32,377 bases of DNA from Plantago elongata (Eukaryota > Streptophyta > Magnoliopsida > Lamiales > Plantaginaceae): positions 1-32,377 of the forward strand of contig JAYMSP010001421.1 in assembly GCA_036897095.1 (NCBI GenBank), written 5' to 3'. The notes under the pieces were generated by a model, which saw only the letters and a program-made list of their open reading frames with translations, was not told where the DNA came from and searched no databases. The translations under genes were made by a program, and so were the position numbers. Every line of letters starts with the position of its first letter. The first letter of the stretch is position 1. This document shows, in pieces, positions 9,681-18,311 of this stretch.

Positions 9681-9800
9681 GACACTAGTGAAGTTGCTGA
9701 GAGCAGATCTCAGAAAGCAACATGTGCTCGAACTGGCATTGGCCACAAAGTCATTGGTAAAATTCTTGCGCACGAGTACAAACTAGAGCAAGTATAGTTG
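9681..9800 (+). repeat. Copy 2 of the duplicated protein-coding block
   Basis: Translates as DTSEVAESRSQKATCARTGI followed by GHKVIGKILAHEYK. It is homologous to 8507-8655 at protein level but diverged in DNA. It begins directly after the truncated integrase and runs into the second LTR, so it marks a recombination joint or the 3' part of a different element. Confidence 0.75.
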
Positions 9801-10500
9801 AAAGTGCTATTTCAGCATATATTTGAATTTGTATCCAACAATGCAAATCAAATTGAGACCGATTTGCGCTATAAATAAGAGGCATATAGATAATGTGAAC
9901 ACAAACAAACAACTAATTACATTCACACGAATATCATTCAAGGTTACATTGATACCAAAATACTATTAGTTGTTTAAGTCTTTAAATCTCCTACGAGGAT
10001 CAAGCTTTGCAAAGTTACTTTAAGGATGTAAAACATGCTCTTACAGTTGCGACTTGGGATAGAAAAGAGTTCTTTACTCAAAACAAGGAGAAGTCTTGTT
10101 CGAGAAATTATCTTTCTTTACTTGGAATACAAGATTATAAGAAAGTAGTTTAATCCACCAAAATACTTAATCTAGAAGCACATTGTATAACACAACCATA
10201 TAAAGGAATGAAATACATCACTGGATTGCAAAGGGAAACGCCTTGGTTAAGGAAATAACTACTTATCTTGGGCAGTTAAGGAAAAATTCTTGTATTGCAA
10301 GTAAAGAAAGATAATTTCTCGGCTAGTCAAAAATAGAGCTTCAAGGTTACTAAGTTGAGAATTTAGGGTTAACGGAATTTAGCTGAAAATAGGATCTTGT
10401 ATCGAAACACATTATTATGTCTCAGTAAATCTAAGCCATTGTGAAGGGCACGATAGATTATTTGTGTCAACATAAAAAAGTGTTACTTACTATCAACAAG

Positions 10501-10515
10501 TTAGTTTAAGTTCTT
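10501..10515. repeat. Left target-site duplication of the SINE
   Basis: TTAGTTTAAGTTCTT, which matches 10611-10625 with one mismatch. Confidence 0.7.
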
Positions 10516-10610
10516 TTTTTTCTTTTTAAATGGCTAAAGGATGACTCGAACCCCCAACCTATTGGTTGGAGGTGAAGCGTCTTACCAACTGAGTTGCACT
10601 ACGTTGCCAA
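10516..10610 (-). mobile_element. Short tRNA-derived SINE
   Basis: The minus strand starts TTGGCAACGTAGTGC and carries a pol III A box (CAACTCAGTTGG, plus positions about 10585-10596) and B box (GGTTCGAGTCAT, about 10541-10552). These are spaced as in a tRNA. It ends in an A-rich tail (AAAAAGAAAAAAAA). A 15-bp direct repeat with one mismatch flanks it. Box order, tail and flanking duplication together indicate a retroposed tRNA-like SINE. The acceptor stem is mispaired, so it is not a functional tRNA gene. Confidence 0.8.
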
Positions 10611-10625
10611 TTACTTTAAGTTCTT
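10611..10625. repeat. Right target-site duplication of the SINE
   Basis: TTACTTTAAGTTCTT, the counterpart of 10501-10515. Confidence 0.7.
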
Positions 10626-10827
10626 TACTTTCATATTTGTCAAAAGTATTTATGCACACTATTTAACACATATCCAGTTACTTAATTGTAAAAGACTTCG
10701 GCACTTTGATTTAAGATACACATATGCACCATAGTTGTTGATAAATCTGTTTTAGAAACACAAAGTTTTAAAGTCTATTCAACCCCACCCCACCCTAACT
10801 TTAACCATGTTGTTTTAGGGACCAACA

Positions 10828-12690
10828 CCATATTTGTAGACAACCCAATTGTTTTGGCCCGACCCCATTAGAGTTTTGGGTTCAACCCATGGGATTTAGA
10901 ATGACCTCAGAATGATGTGGCACTATAGTTAGTTCTTGTGGCACACCTTCTTGTTTGCTTATGAACCACAATATATTGTTTTTTTTCCCACAAAAGAGGT
11001 AATTTGAGATGAAAAAATAAGTTCAATAGTCCTAGAAATGGTCCTCCAATTGCTTAGGTAAGTTCAGTAATGTAGTTTGAGTCTTAAAATTATTTGCAGA
11101 GTTATAGGATTAGACCTTTGGGCCAGTTTGCCTCATACATATTAGGCTAATATTCAACTTGTTTATTCATTCCTACAGGAGGAAGCTTGAACTTACAAAC
11201 ATAGAGTATGAAATATTTCAAGTTAGGTAATTGTCTTGACAAAGGGAGTACATACCCTTTTATTTATAGGTGAATGAAGGGACACATCTCAAATTGAACA
11301 GACTTTGGTCGAACACATACCCATGCTGAGATACTTACTTTGTATAAGATATGACCGTTTAGATACTTGAGGTCGAGCCTTACTAGGGTAGATACCCAGG
11401 GACGATTCAAATTTATGATGTGAGATATTAAATCCTATCCCCTTTCATGTGAGATAGAATTGGGGTACTTGGGGTTGGACCTCTCGGTGACCATATATGG
11501 ATGCATATATTCTTTTAGCTATTGACATTGAACTAGAGGTTCGTCTTTGTTATTGTGGAAGTCGGACCTCAAAGCAACAAACCTTAGAGCACTTACGTCA
11601 CCTTAATCCTTTGATCATCGTGTCACACTTATAAGTACATATGATTCATAATAATTGCTGATTTTTATTTTGTAAGGGAGTATCATTTACCTAATATTGT
11701 ATATTTGATAGAATAAATAAATTTGATAAAATCAATATGGAGAAAGAGGCATAAATGGTCATGTGGTTTGAGGGGTTTGGCACACTTAACGCAACATTTG
11801 TTCACTCCAATCAATGTAGTCTTAAAGTTTCAATAAATTGGCAATAGCAAGACTTTCGACAAAATTTTGACCTTCACTGATGACGTGTCATTCCATTCCA
11901 CAAGTTAAACTTAAACTTGATTGCCAAATTATAGGCCATGTCATCGTCATAAATTAAAAAACTTAAAATAAAATTCTAAAGTAAAAAATTAAAATAAAAT
12001 AGAAAATATTTGTTTCTTTAGATAAAATATTACAAGTTCAATAATTGACATGAACAAATTTACAAATGCATTACTAGGTTCTAAAAAACATTCTCTACCA
12101 TTCTCCATTCATGGAGCATAGTAACCCATTTCGGGGATCAAACTCATGACCTTTTGGGTACGGGGCTTCTCAGCTTGCTACTTGACTACAACTGCTTCAA
12201 CTTTGAATTAGAAAATAAAATTAAGAAAAATAAAATTTAAATTCAGGAAAAATCTCCCTAGTATTATATTCATATTATCATCCCCAATATGGTCAAGATC
12301 ATATCATCGGGAAAAAAAAGAAAAGAAAGGGACTATAGACTACAGCCCTAAATTAGAGACATCAACATGAAAATGAAGACGCAAAATTCTCAACTTATGA
12401 TTCCACCATATGTTATGATGGTGATATCCAAGCTGAGCAAGTTGTTTAAGAAATAAACCGAAAAGTGTTTTCTGTCTATAACGTTTTGTTTAACGCCTTA
12501 ATTCCAAATAAATCGTTGGCTTAGATCATGCCACGTCGATTGCAATCTATGGTTACTAAGTATCAAGTTCGTTGGCTGTTCCACGGACTATAACAGGGAT
12601 CGATCATACATTTTCGAGAGTTTATCTGAAATGTACAACTCTTAGCTCAATTAATATTCTCTCTAGCTTAGTGTAACTGTCAATATCGAT
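10828..12690. other. AT-rich intergenic stretch, no gene recognised
   Basis: No reading frame of interest on either strand and no conserved protein motif. A weak SINE-like segment near 12072-12200 is listed separately. The 5' LTR of the next gypsy element must occupy the right end of this stretch, but its start cannot be placed because no second LTR remains. Confidence 0.5.
12072..12200 (-). mobile_element. Possible degenerate tRNA-derived SINE
   Basis: The minus strand reads TAGTCAAGTAGCAAGC (A-box-like), then CCCGTACCC, then GGTCATGAGTTTGATCCCCG (B-box-like). That order resembles plant SINEs, and a T-rich run follows. No clear target-site duplication was found and both boxes deviate from consensus. 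Confidence 0.3.
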
Positions 12691-12704
12691 CATCATTCTT
12701 AACA

Positions 12705-12721
12705 AGTGGCATCAAGAGCTC
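12705..12721 (+). other. Primer-binding site of element E
   Basis: AGTGGCATCAAGAGCTC after TTCTTAACA. It is a mutated form of TGGTATCAGAGC, the initiator tRNA-Met complement. Confidence 0.65.
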
Positions 12722-12739
12722 AGGTTCTGTGCAACTAGG

Positions 12740-13605
12740 GTGGGAAATACTAATACTGTGAGGATTAAAATGTTGGAAATTAGAGCAGATGATTGCTAAT
12801 CAATCAGAACAGAACAAGCAATTTGAGGAGCTTTGATGGTTGCTCATGAAAAATTTAGGTACATCTCCAAATGATCCTTCTCATAGTGATACTCGTTGAT
12901 GATAATGATCGTGTGCCTGTACGATCTGATATTCGAGGTCCTAGAGTACATTTCCCAAAATCCTAGGCGTTGGATTCATAGAGGTAACAAGTATCTTTTG
13001 TTGAATCTAATGGATGATGTGGATAGGATCATTGTTGTTGTTATGTACCTTGAAGGTTAGGCAAAGTTTTGGTATATGGATCATGTGGGGGGAAGGGAAA
13101 TTTCCTGGTGCAGGCTTTTTGATTTATTCCTAGTTATTTTCACATAGGTTCTGAGTGATGATGTGATAGTCAAATTCAACAAGCTTAAGCAAGTGCAGTG
13201 TGAAGATAAGTATATTGAGATATTCACATAGTTGTGCTCTTTTATGCTGATGAGAGATCCTAGATTTGATGAGTATTATTTCATGCGCAATTTTTCCAGT
13301 CAATTGAAAGAGAAGGTTAGGCATATGGTTGAGTTACTAGTTCCACATACTCTAGAGCAGGCTTACTTAATTGCTAGATAACAAGAAGCTATGCTTAAGT
13401 CTTTGCATAAACCTGCTAGAGAACATGTTCCATGGTAGAAGGAGGTTAAGAAGGTGATTTAGCCTAATGTTGCGGTGGAAACTGGAGGTGACTCTGTTGC
13501 TGTGAAGAGGTTGGGTAAGGAGGAGCTTGATGCTAGAAGGAGGAAGTGATTGTGCTTTAAATGTTATGAAAAGTAAACCCACGTACATCAATGCAAAAAA
13601 TTGTT
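12740..13605 (+). pseudogene. gag: Ty3/gypsy gag with broken zinc knuckle
   Basis: In shifting frames it reads PRRWIHRGNKYLLLNLMDDV near 12965, FWYMDHV near 13070, EFxKLxQ-like FNKLKQVQCEDKYIEIF near 13175, MVELLVPHTLEQAYLIAR near 13325 and LCFKCYEK near 13552. These are consecutive landmarks of plant chromovirus gag. The CCHC knuckle (CFKCYEK..THVHQC) contains a stop codon. At least six in-frame stops, so it is dead. Confidence 0.8.
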
Positions 13606-13963
13606 TGTTATTATGCTTGCTGGAGAAGTTTATGAAAATAGCATTACTGGGGTGGTTTCTGATGAAGATGTTGGAAATTTTAATGTGTCTCTACATGCTC
13701 TGAAAGGTCAGGTGCCACTAGACACTATTAAAATGGTTGAAAAAGTGCATAACAATCAGTTAGTGATACTAGTTGACTTTGGAGGCACTCATAGTTTCCT
13801 TAATCGTAGTGAAACAAGGAGAATACATTGTGAGGTGCAAGTTATTAATCCTCTACAGATCTCTGTAGAAGGTGGAGGCAAAAATGAGTGTACCTCTAAA
13901 TTTCCACATCTAGAATGGGAGATGGCTAACAATAAGTTTGCTGCTAGTTCAGAATGCCATTAG
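13601..13963 (+). pseudogene. Ty3/gypsy aspartic protease fragment
   Basis: A 120-codon open stretch. HNNQLVILVDFGGTHSFLNR corresponds to the retroviral-type protease active site 'VLIDSGSTHSFL'. The Asp is kept but Ser is replaced by Phe and the following Ser by Gly, so catalysis is doubtful. It is followed by QVINPLQISVEGGGK, the usual flap-side continuation. The frame breaks at 13963; MGFDLMRRLGP-like sequence continues near 13985 in another frame. Confidence 0.8.
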
Positions 13964-14329
13964 GAGAGTATGATATGGTTATGGGATTTGATTTAATGAG
14001 GAGGCTGGGTCCAATTGAGTTGGATTATGAGAACCATATTGTAACCTTTGTGAACAATGGAACAAAAGTGATGGCACATGGTATAAGGAATGATGAGGTG
14101 GATATATAGATGATGACAGACACTAAAATGCAAAAGTTATTAACTAAGAAACACATCAGGGTGTTTAGTTGTTTTGCATGGTTAGTGTTGTAGAGGCACC
14201 AACATCTCATGTCACCGAGGACCATAGTGAATTGGAAGGGATTATTTCTCAATTTCATGCTATTTTTTTGCAATTCCAAAATCACTACCACTAACGAGAA
14301 ATTGTAATCATGGTAGTATTAAACTGAAG

Positions 14330-14880
14330 GAGAATACTGAACCATTCAAGCAACGTTCCTATAGATATTCTTATCTACAGAGGCAAGAAATAGAGAAGTT
14401 GAGGAAGGAACTTCTTGACATGGGGTTCATTCAACCAAGCCAGAGTCCATATTCTAGTTCAGTTCTGTTAGTCAAGAAGAAATATGGGAGTTGGAGGTTT
14501 TGTGTTGACTATACAAGACATAACTCACTGACTTTCAAAGAGAACTATCCAATACCTCTTATTTATGAATTTTTGGATGAGTTGAATGGTACTACTATAT
14601 TCTCTAAAGTGGGCCTGAGAGCAGGATATCATCAAATCAGAATGATGCTCGAAGACATTGACAAAACTTCAGTTGTCACTCATTCTGACTTTTATGATTT
14701 TACTGGGAGGCCAAAATGGCTTATATGAATTTACCTTGAGGCCTTTTGGCCTCACAAATTCCCGAACACTATTTCAAAATATAATGAATGATGAATTTTT
14801 AGGAGCATTTGGGGAGCTTTGTATTGGTTTTCTTTGATGTTATTTTGATCGATCTATAGCAAAACTCTGGAGCTACACAA
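14330..14880 (+). pseudogene. pol: Ty3/gypsy reverse transcriptase, catalytic Asp residues lost
   Basis: The open part (14399-14728) reads LLDMGFIQPSQSPYSSSVLL, then GSWRFCVDYTRHN and IFSKVGLRAGYHQIRM. The 'FSKIDLRSGYHQIR' catalytic Asp is Gly here. Downstream, in another frame, come FTLRPFGLTNS and then VLVFFDVILID at about 14821-14855, where the 'FFDD' pair is FFDV. Two of three catalytic aspartates are therefore gone, in addition to frameshifts. These changes are read directly from the DNA. Confidence 0.88.
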
Positions 14881-15530
14881 GCAACGGTCGGAGAAGGTGT
14901 TTGTGTTGTTGCAACAACATTCTCTATTTGCTAAAAACTACAAATGTGCATTTGGAGTGCCTGAGGTAGAGTATTTGGGCCATGCGATTAGTGTAGATGG
15001 GGTAGATGTTGATCCCCAAAATGTGAAGTGTATGAGGGAATGACCAATACCTACCACTCTAAAAACATTAAGAGGATTTTTAGGCATGATTGGGTACTAT
15101 AGGATAGTTTGTGCCAAGTATGGAGCTAAGTCTAAACCTCTTACAGATCCGGCAAGGAAGGGCATGTTTCAGTGGAGTGATACAACTCAAGCTACTTTTG
15201 AGGCATTGAAATAAATGATGTGCACTGTTCCAGTATGCAATTACCATATTTCACCAAATTTTTGTGCTTGAGACTGATGCTTGCTACATTGATTTAGGCG
15301 CAACTTTATTTCATGATAAGCATCCCCTAGTTTTTTTTAATAAAGCATTAGGCCCTAAAAACTTTTCCTTCTCCATTTATGAGAAGGAAATTTTGCCATT
15401 CTATTAGTTGTGGAGAAATGGAGATAATTTTTGTTACATGCTTCATTCATCATCAGAACTGACCAGAGAAGCTTGAAGTTTTTGGTGGAAGATAATGTTA
15501 AGTATTATCCAATTTTTGGAGCAGGAGTTG
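14881..15530 (+). pseudogene. pol: RT connection and RNase H remnant of element E
   Basis: Fragments of the usual order are visible in different frames. One is KCAFGVPEVEYLGHAISVDG-like sequence near 14940-15000. It is followed by RGFLGMIGYYR near 15070, the stretch before RNase H, and by DPARKGMFQWSDTTQATFEA near 15145. RNase H-type pieces (ETDACYIDLGATLFH, GPKNFSFSIYEKE) follow at about 15270-15390. Numerous stops. Confidence 0.7.
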
Positions 15531-15639
15531 TTCTCTAGCTATGAAGGAGATGGTGATGCATAAGAAGCCATTTTATTGCATACCACAGTTCCATATGTTG
15601 TGAGCTATTACTCATTACATGGGGTGTGATAGGGTACGA

Positions 15640-15850
15640 GGGCAAGTTGTACAATGGATCTGGTAATGACTTTAGGACAAGAGTCATTAAAGATATGCAT
15701 GAGAGTTTGGATGGAGGACATGCTGGTGTATTAGCTACGTATAACAAGATAAAAAAATGTTTTCAACTAGTAGGGGATGAAGACTACTATATAACATGTG
15801 GTGGGTGAGTGTATAGTGTGCCAGAGGTGTAAAAGTGAGTATCTTAAATC
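15640..15850 (+). pseudogene. pol: Integrase zinc-binding domain of element E
   Basis: MHESLDGGHAGVLATYNKIK holds the two His of the HHCC zinc-binding domain (about 15690-15760). CIVCQRCK near 15810-15830 supplies the Cys pair after a frameshift. It belongs to the same polyprotein as the integrase core that follows. Confidence 0.75.
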
Positions 15851-15877
15851 CCCTGGTCTCTATTACAACCATTACAT

Positions 15878-16288
15878 GTGGAATATCAGGCTTGTCAACA
15901 CTTTACTATGGATTTCATAGAGAGTTTGTCAACACTTTACATGTGCAATATCATGGTTGTAGTTGACAGGTTTACAAAGTTTGCACACTTTGTTATTATT
16001 TCACATCCTTTCACAACTTTGCAAGTAGCTGCAACATTTTCGAATGGTGTTTGCAAGTTCCATGGCATGCCTAGTAGCATTGTGAGTGATAGAGATAAAA
16101 TCTTCAGAAGGGCTCTTTGGAGTGAACTGTTTAAGCTTTTGGGAGTGAGTCAATTACTCAGCACAACATACCACCCCAAAACTGAAGGCCAAACGGAGAG
16201 AGTGAATCCGTGTTTGGAGGGGTATTTGAGGTGTATGAGTTGTCAGGCTCCTAAGAAATGGAGTAAGTGGATAGGTTTAGCTCAATAG
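15878..16288 (+). pseudogene. pol: Ty3/gypsy integrase catalytic core, D,D(35)E intact
   Basis: A 136-codon open segment of the DNA-joining enzyme. TMDFIE carries Asp12, SIVSDRDKIF carries Asp71 and GQTERVN carries Glu107. The spacing of 35 residues between the last two is exactly the integrase signature. LVVVDRxTKxAHF-like and STTYHPKTEGQTERVN motifs are well kept. It is the best preserved domain of this element, although the first Met is internal to the polyprotein and not a true start. Confidence 0.9.
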
Positions 16289-16835
16289 TTGTATACTAAC
16301 TCTCATCATTCAACTATTATTAAGAGTCCATTTTAAGCTTTGTTTGGCTATGCTCCACCATCACTAGTCATGGGAGATCTTGGTGATTTATTAGTGATTG
16401 GAGCTGAGCATAGCATGCAAGATAGGAGTGAAGCTCTTGCCAAAGTATGAACAACCTGGAACTCTCCAAGCAGGAATGAAAGAATTAACAGATAAGCACA
16501 TGAATGAGAGGGTATTTAGTCCTTGTGATTGGATTTATCTGAAACTCAGACCATACATGAAATTCTCTGTGAGGACATGGAAGTTGAGCCCAAATAATAT
16601 ACAGGACCATTTCAGATTGTTGAAATGGTGTGATAAGTAGCATATAAATTGGCTTTGCCTACAGATTGCAAACTGCATCCAATGTTCCATGTATCACTAC
16701 TCAAAAGACATGTTGGCTTGACTGATCATGTAAGTAGTTCTATTCCAAAATGGATGGTGAGGCAACTATGGTGCTGGTCCCAATAAATATTCTTGCTAGG
16801 CAGATCATTAAGCGCAACAATGTTGAATTGGCTCT
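16289..16835 (+). pseudogene. pol: Integrase C-terminal tail, truncated
   Basis: FSPCDWIYLKLRPY (about 16515) corresponds to the 'GDxVxLKLRPY' integrase C-terminal module. DCKLHPMFHVSLLKRH (about 16665-16715) is the conserved 'HPVFHVSLLK' motif that precedes the chromodomain-like tail. VLVPINILARQIIKRNNVEL runs up to 16833, after which the expected 'QVLVKW' is missing because foreign sequence begins. Confidence 0.8.
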
Positions 16836-17467
16836 GTAACGCCCCGAAAATATTAAAGTAATTTTTCAAAAGACAAGGGCGTTAAAATCGATAACATAAA
16901 TAAAATTTGAAAACTTTGAGAAGCTAGTACTCGAAATGTTTCACATTACAGACTATTTTCAAAAGCAGCAGCTTAAACACAAGTTTTTTACAAGCTAAAA
17001 GTTACAAAAACTCATGAGTAAATCCCCACTCTCTGTTGCTAAATATCTAAGTCCCCAAGGCATCCTGAGTGGCAATGTTTAAAGAAGTGAATAAAGCAAG
17101 TGTGAGAAAAATTTCAGTGATTTTCATTGCTAAGTGACTTTGCAGTATGTAAGACGAATTAGGTTTTCTTTATCAAACAAATCAAGTAAAAATTAGTAAT
17201 CAATATACAAAGCATATATACGAGGTGCAGTAAATTGTTCGTACACGGGTGGATTGCATTTCTGCCAAACGAGGAACAAGGTCGAATACCAAATTATAAT
17301 TTATCAATAAAAATATTACAAATATGTATAATAAATTATAATTTATTAAAATATTACTCTTAACGAGCTTTATCGAGCCGAGCCGAGCTCGACTCGATAA
17401 AAAAAGGGAATGAATCCAGACTCAAGCTCAACTCGAAATAGCATATCAAGCTTATTTTCTAAAATAC
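16836..17467. other. Unclassified repeat-like sequence beginning TGTAACGCCCCG
   Basis: It starts TGTAACGCCCCG at the point where element E is cut. Many plant LTRs start TGTAAYRCCCC, so this may be an LTR fragment, but no partner end or duplication could be assigned. It includes two direct AT-rich copies of AAATTATAATTTAT (about 17292 and 17333) and a GAGCCGAGCCGAGCTCGACT patch near 17373. No coding potential. Confidence 0.45.
17463..17467. repeat. Left 5-bp target-site duplication of the TRIM
   Basis: AATAC, identical to 17998-18002. Five bases are typical of LTR retrotransposons, but AT-rich 5-mers can also match by chance. Confidence 0.55.
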
Positions 17468-17760
17468 TGTAATGACCCGACCACTAATTGGTTGAGCCCT
17501 GCCCCTTTGGGCCAACGCGGTTACTCATGGACAGCCCCGACCACTGTACTAACACAATTCCTTTTCCACGCACTTTGTCCTTGCAAACTGGGGGACATTG
17601 CAATTTGTCAACCATCCTAGGATTTCTACAGAGCAAGCACGCATAACTCTAGAGTTCTTGAAGTTGGATACCTAAAAAGAAAGATGCACCTTGTTGGTAT
17701 AAGTAGCGTACTCAATCCCTTCAAACTCTTTGGACTTGACTGAAATTCTGGGGCATTACA
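17468..17760 (-). repeat. 3' LTR of the Cassandra-like TRIM
   Basis: 293 bp with TG..CA ends (minus strand TGTAATGCCCC .. GGTCATTACA). It contains the 5S-like block. Its terminal 70 bp recur at 17860-17930 (GACCCGACCACTAA.. / AACCCGACCACTAA.. on the plus strand). Confidence 0.75.
17590..17667 (-). ncRNA. 5S-rRNA-like segment within the TRIM LTR
   Basis: The minus strand reads GAACTCTAGAGTTATGCGTG, then CTTGCTCTGTAGAAATCCTA, then GGATGGTTGAC. It follows the 3' half of plant 5S rRNA, where the conserved parts are GAACTC, AGTTAAGCGTGCTTG and CTAGGATGGGTGACC. That half includes the intermediate element and C box of the internal pol III promoter. The 5' half of 5S rRNA is not evident. It is not a functional 5S gene, but it is diagnostic for Cassandra-type LTRs. 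Confidence 0.8.
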
Positions 17761-17842
17761 TTCACCCGCACATTAATTGTATGACGTCACTATCATACCA
17801 TGGTCCAACCAACCGTCCACTCCTTGTGGGTTTTGGGTTGGC

Positions 17843-17857
17843 ACGACTCTAATACCA
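17843..17857 (-). other. Primer-binding site of the TRIM
   Basis: Minus strand TGGTATTAGAGTCGT, a one-base variant of the TGGTATCAGAG initiator-tRNA complement. It starts two bases after the LTR end at 17860. Confidence 0.65.
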
Positions 17858-17965
17858 TTTGTAACAACCCGACCACTAATGTGTCGAGCCCCGATCCTTT
17901 GGACCAGCACAATTTCTCATAGGCAGCTCTCCGGGTGATATGATACTCCCACTGTAACTACAAAA

Positions 17966-17997
17966 GGGCTCGACCGATTAGTGGTCGGGTCGTTACA
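17966..17997 (+). repeat. Inverted copy of the TRIM LTR terminus
   Basis: The reverse complement of 17966-17997 matches 17468-17499 with three differences in 32 bp. Because of this the element looks like a foldback with 32-bp terminal inverted repeats rather than a normal LTR pair. Confidence 0.85.
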
Positions 17998-18211
17998 AAT
18001 ACAATATGCATTTTATTTTTCTATTTTTATTATTTAAAATGAGAACTTTAATGTTTAGTTGCCAATCAATTTTAAGTTTGACTTGTAGAATGGGCATGAT
18101 CAAGGTCAAAATTGTGTTGAAAGTTTTCGTCTTGCCAATTTTTTGAAACTTTAGTACAACAAAAGCGAATAAACATTGCGCCGTCTACACTAAACCCCTC
18201 AAACCAATATA

Positions 18212-18229
18212 ATGTCTTTTTCTCCAATA

Positions 18230-18266
<37 letters not shown>

Positions 18267-18307
18267 TGTATGTATGTATGTATGTATGTTATTGGAGAAA
18301 AAGACAT
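18212..18307. repeat. Perfect 19-bp inverted repeat with microsatellite loop
   Basis: ATGTCTTTTTCTCCAATAA (18212-18230) is followed by its exact reverse complement at 18289-18307. The loop is pure microsatellite: (CA)n followed by (TGTA)n. Confidence 0.95.
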
Positions 18308-18311
18308 GATA

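Larger units (their letters stand above)
4880..10827 (+). mobile_element. Degenerate Ty1/copia retrotransposon, possibly chimeric (element C)
   Basis: Order on the plus strand: LTR with promoter, primer-binding site (5860), copia-type gag with zinc knuckle, a long spacer, the protease (FESGCGKHMT), the GAG-pre-integrase zinc region, the first part of the integrase core, then an abrupt switch at about 9676 to sequence leading into a second LTR that ends ACCAACA at 10827. RT and RNase H are absent. The two LTRs share layout and their last bases but little sequence between, so the element is either very old or a recombinant of two related families. The left boundary is not determined. Confidence 0.8.
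9810..10827 (+). repeat. 3' LTR of element C (type B LTR, divergent)
   Basis: It has the same layout as the type A LTR: CTATAAATA (9870), then about 950 bp, then a C-rich stretch (CAACCCCACCCCACCC) and the end GGGACCAACA. No primer-binding site follows 10827, so it is a 3' LTR. Identity with the 5' LTR is low apart from the ends. A SINE lies inside (10516-10610). The start is approximate. Confidence 0.6.
12690..16835 (+). mobile_element. Chromovirus-like Ty3/gypsy element, 3' truncated (element E)
   Basis: Plus-strand order: LTR end and primer-binding site (12705), gag with zinc knuckle, protease, RT, RNase H, integrase, then the HPMFHVSLLK tail. The order protease-RT-RNase H-integrase defines Ty3/gypsy. 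It ends within the C-terminal tail at about 16835, where unrelated sequence beginning TGTAACGCCCCG takes over. No 3' LTR was found. The 5' LTR lies left of 12704 with unknown start. Stops and frameshifts occur in every domain. Confidence 0.85.
17468..17997 (-). mobile_element. Cassandra-like TRIM retrotransposon with rearranged 5' LTR
   Basis: Read on the minus strand: an LTR-like segment of 138 bp (17997-17860), a primer-binding site (AATGGTATTAGAG), a short interior of 99 bp, a purine-rich GTGCGGGTGAA, and an LTR of 293 bp (17760-17468) starting TGTAATGCCCC and ending GGTCGGGTCATTACA. Total size, non-coding interior, initiator-Met-type primer site and 5S-rRNA-like block in the LTR match the TRIM family Cassandra. 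The segment at 17860-17997 shares about 70 bp with the LTR end but lacks the 5S block and LTR start. In their place it has an inverted copy of the LTR end. Confidence 0.8.

Noticed and set aside
10516-10610. Functional tRNA gene
   Set aside because: A and B boxes are present, but the acceptor stem is mispaired and the sequence has an A-tail and flanking duplications of a retroposed copy.
17590-17667. Functional 5S rRNA gene
   Set aside because: Only the downstream half is recognisable, with several substitutions, and it lies inside a TRIM LTR.
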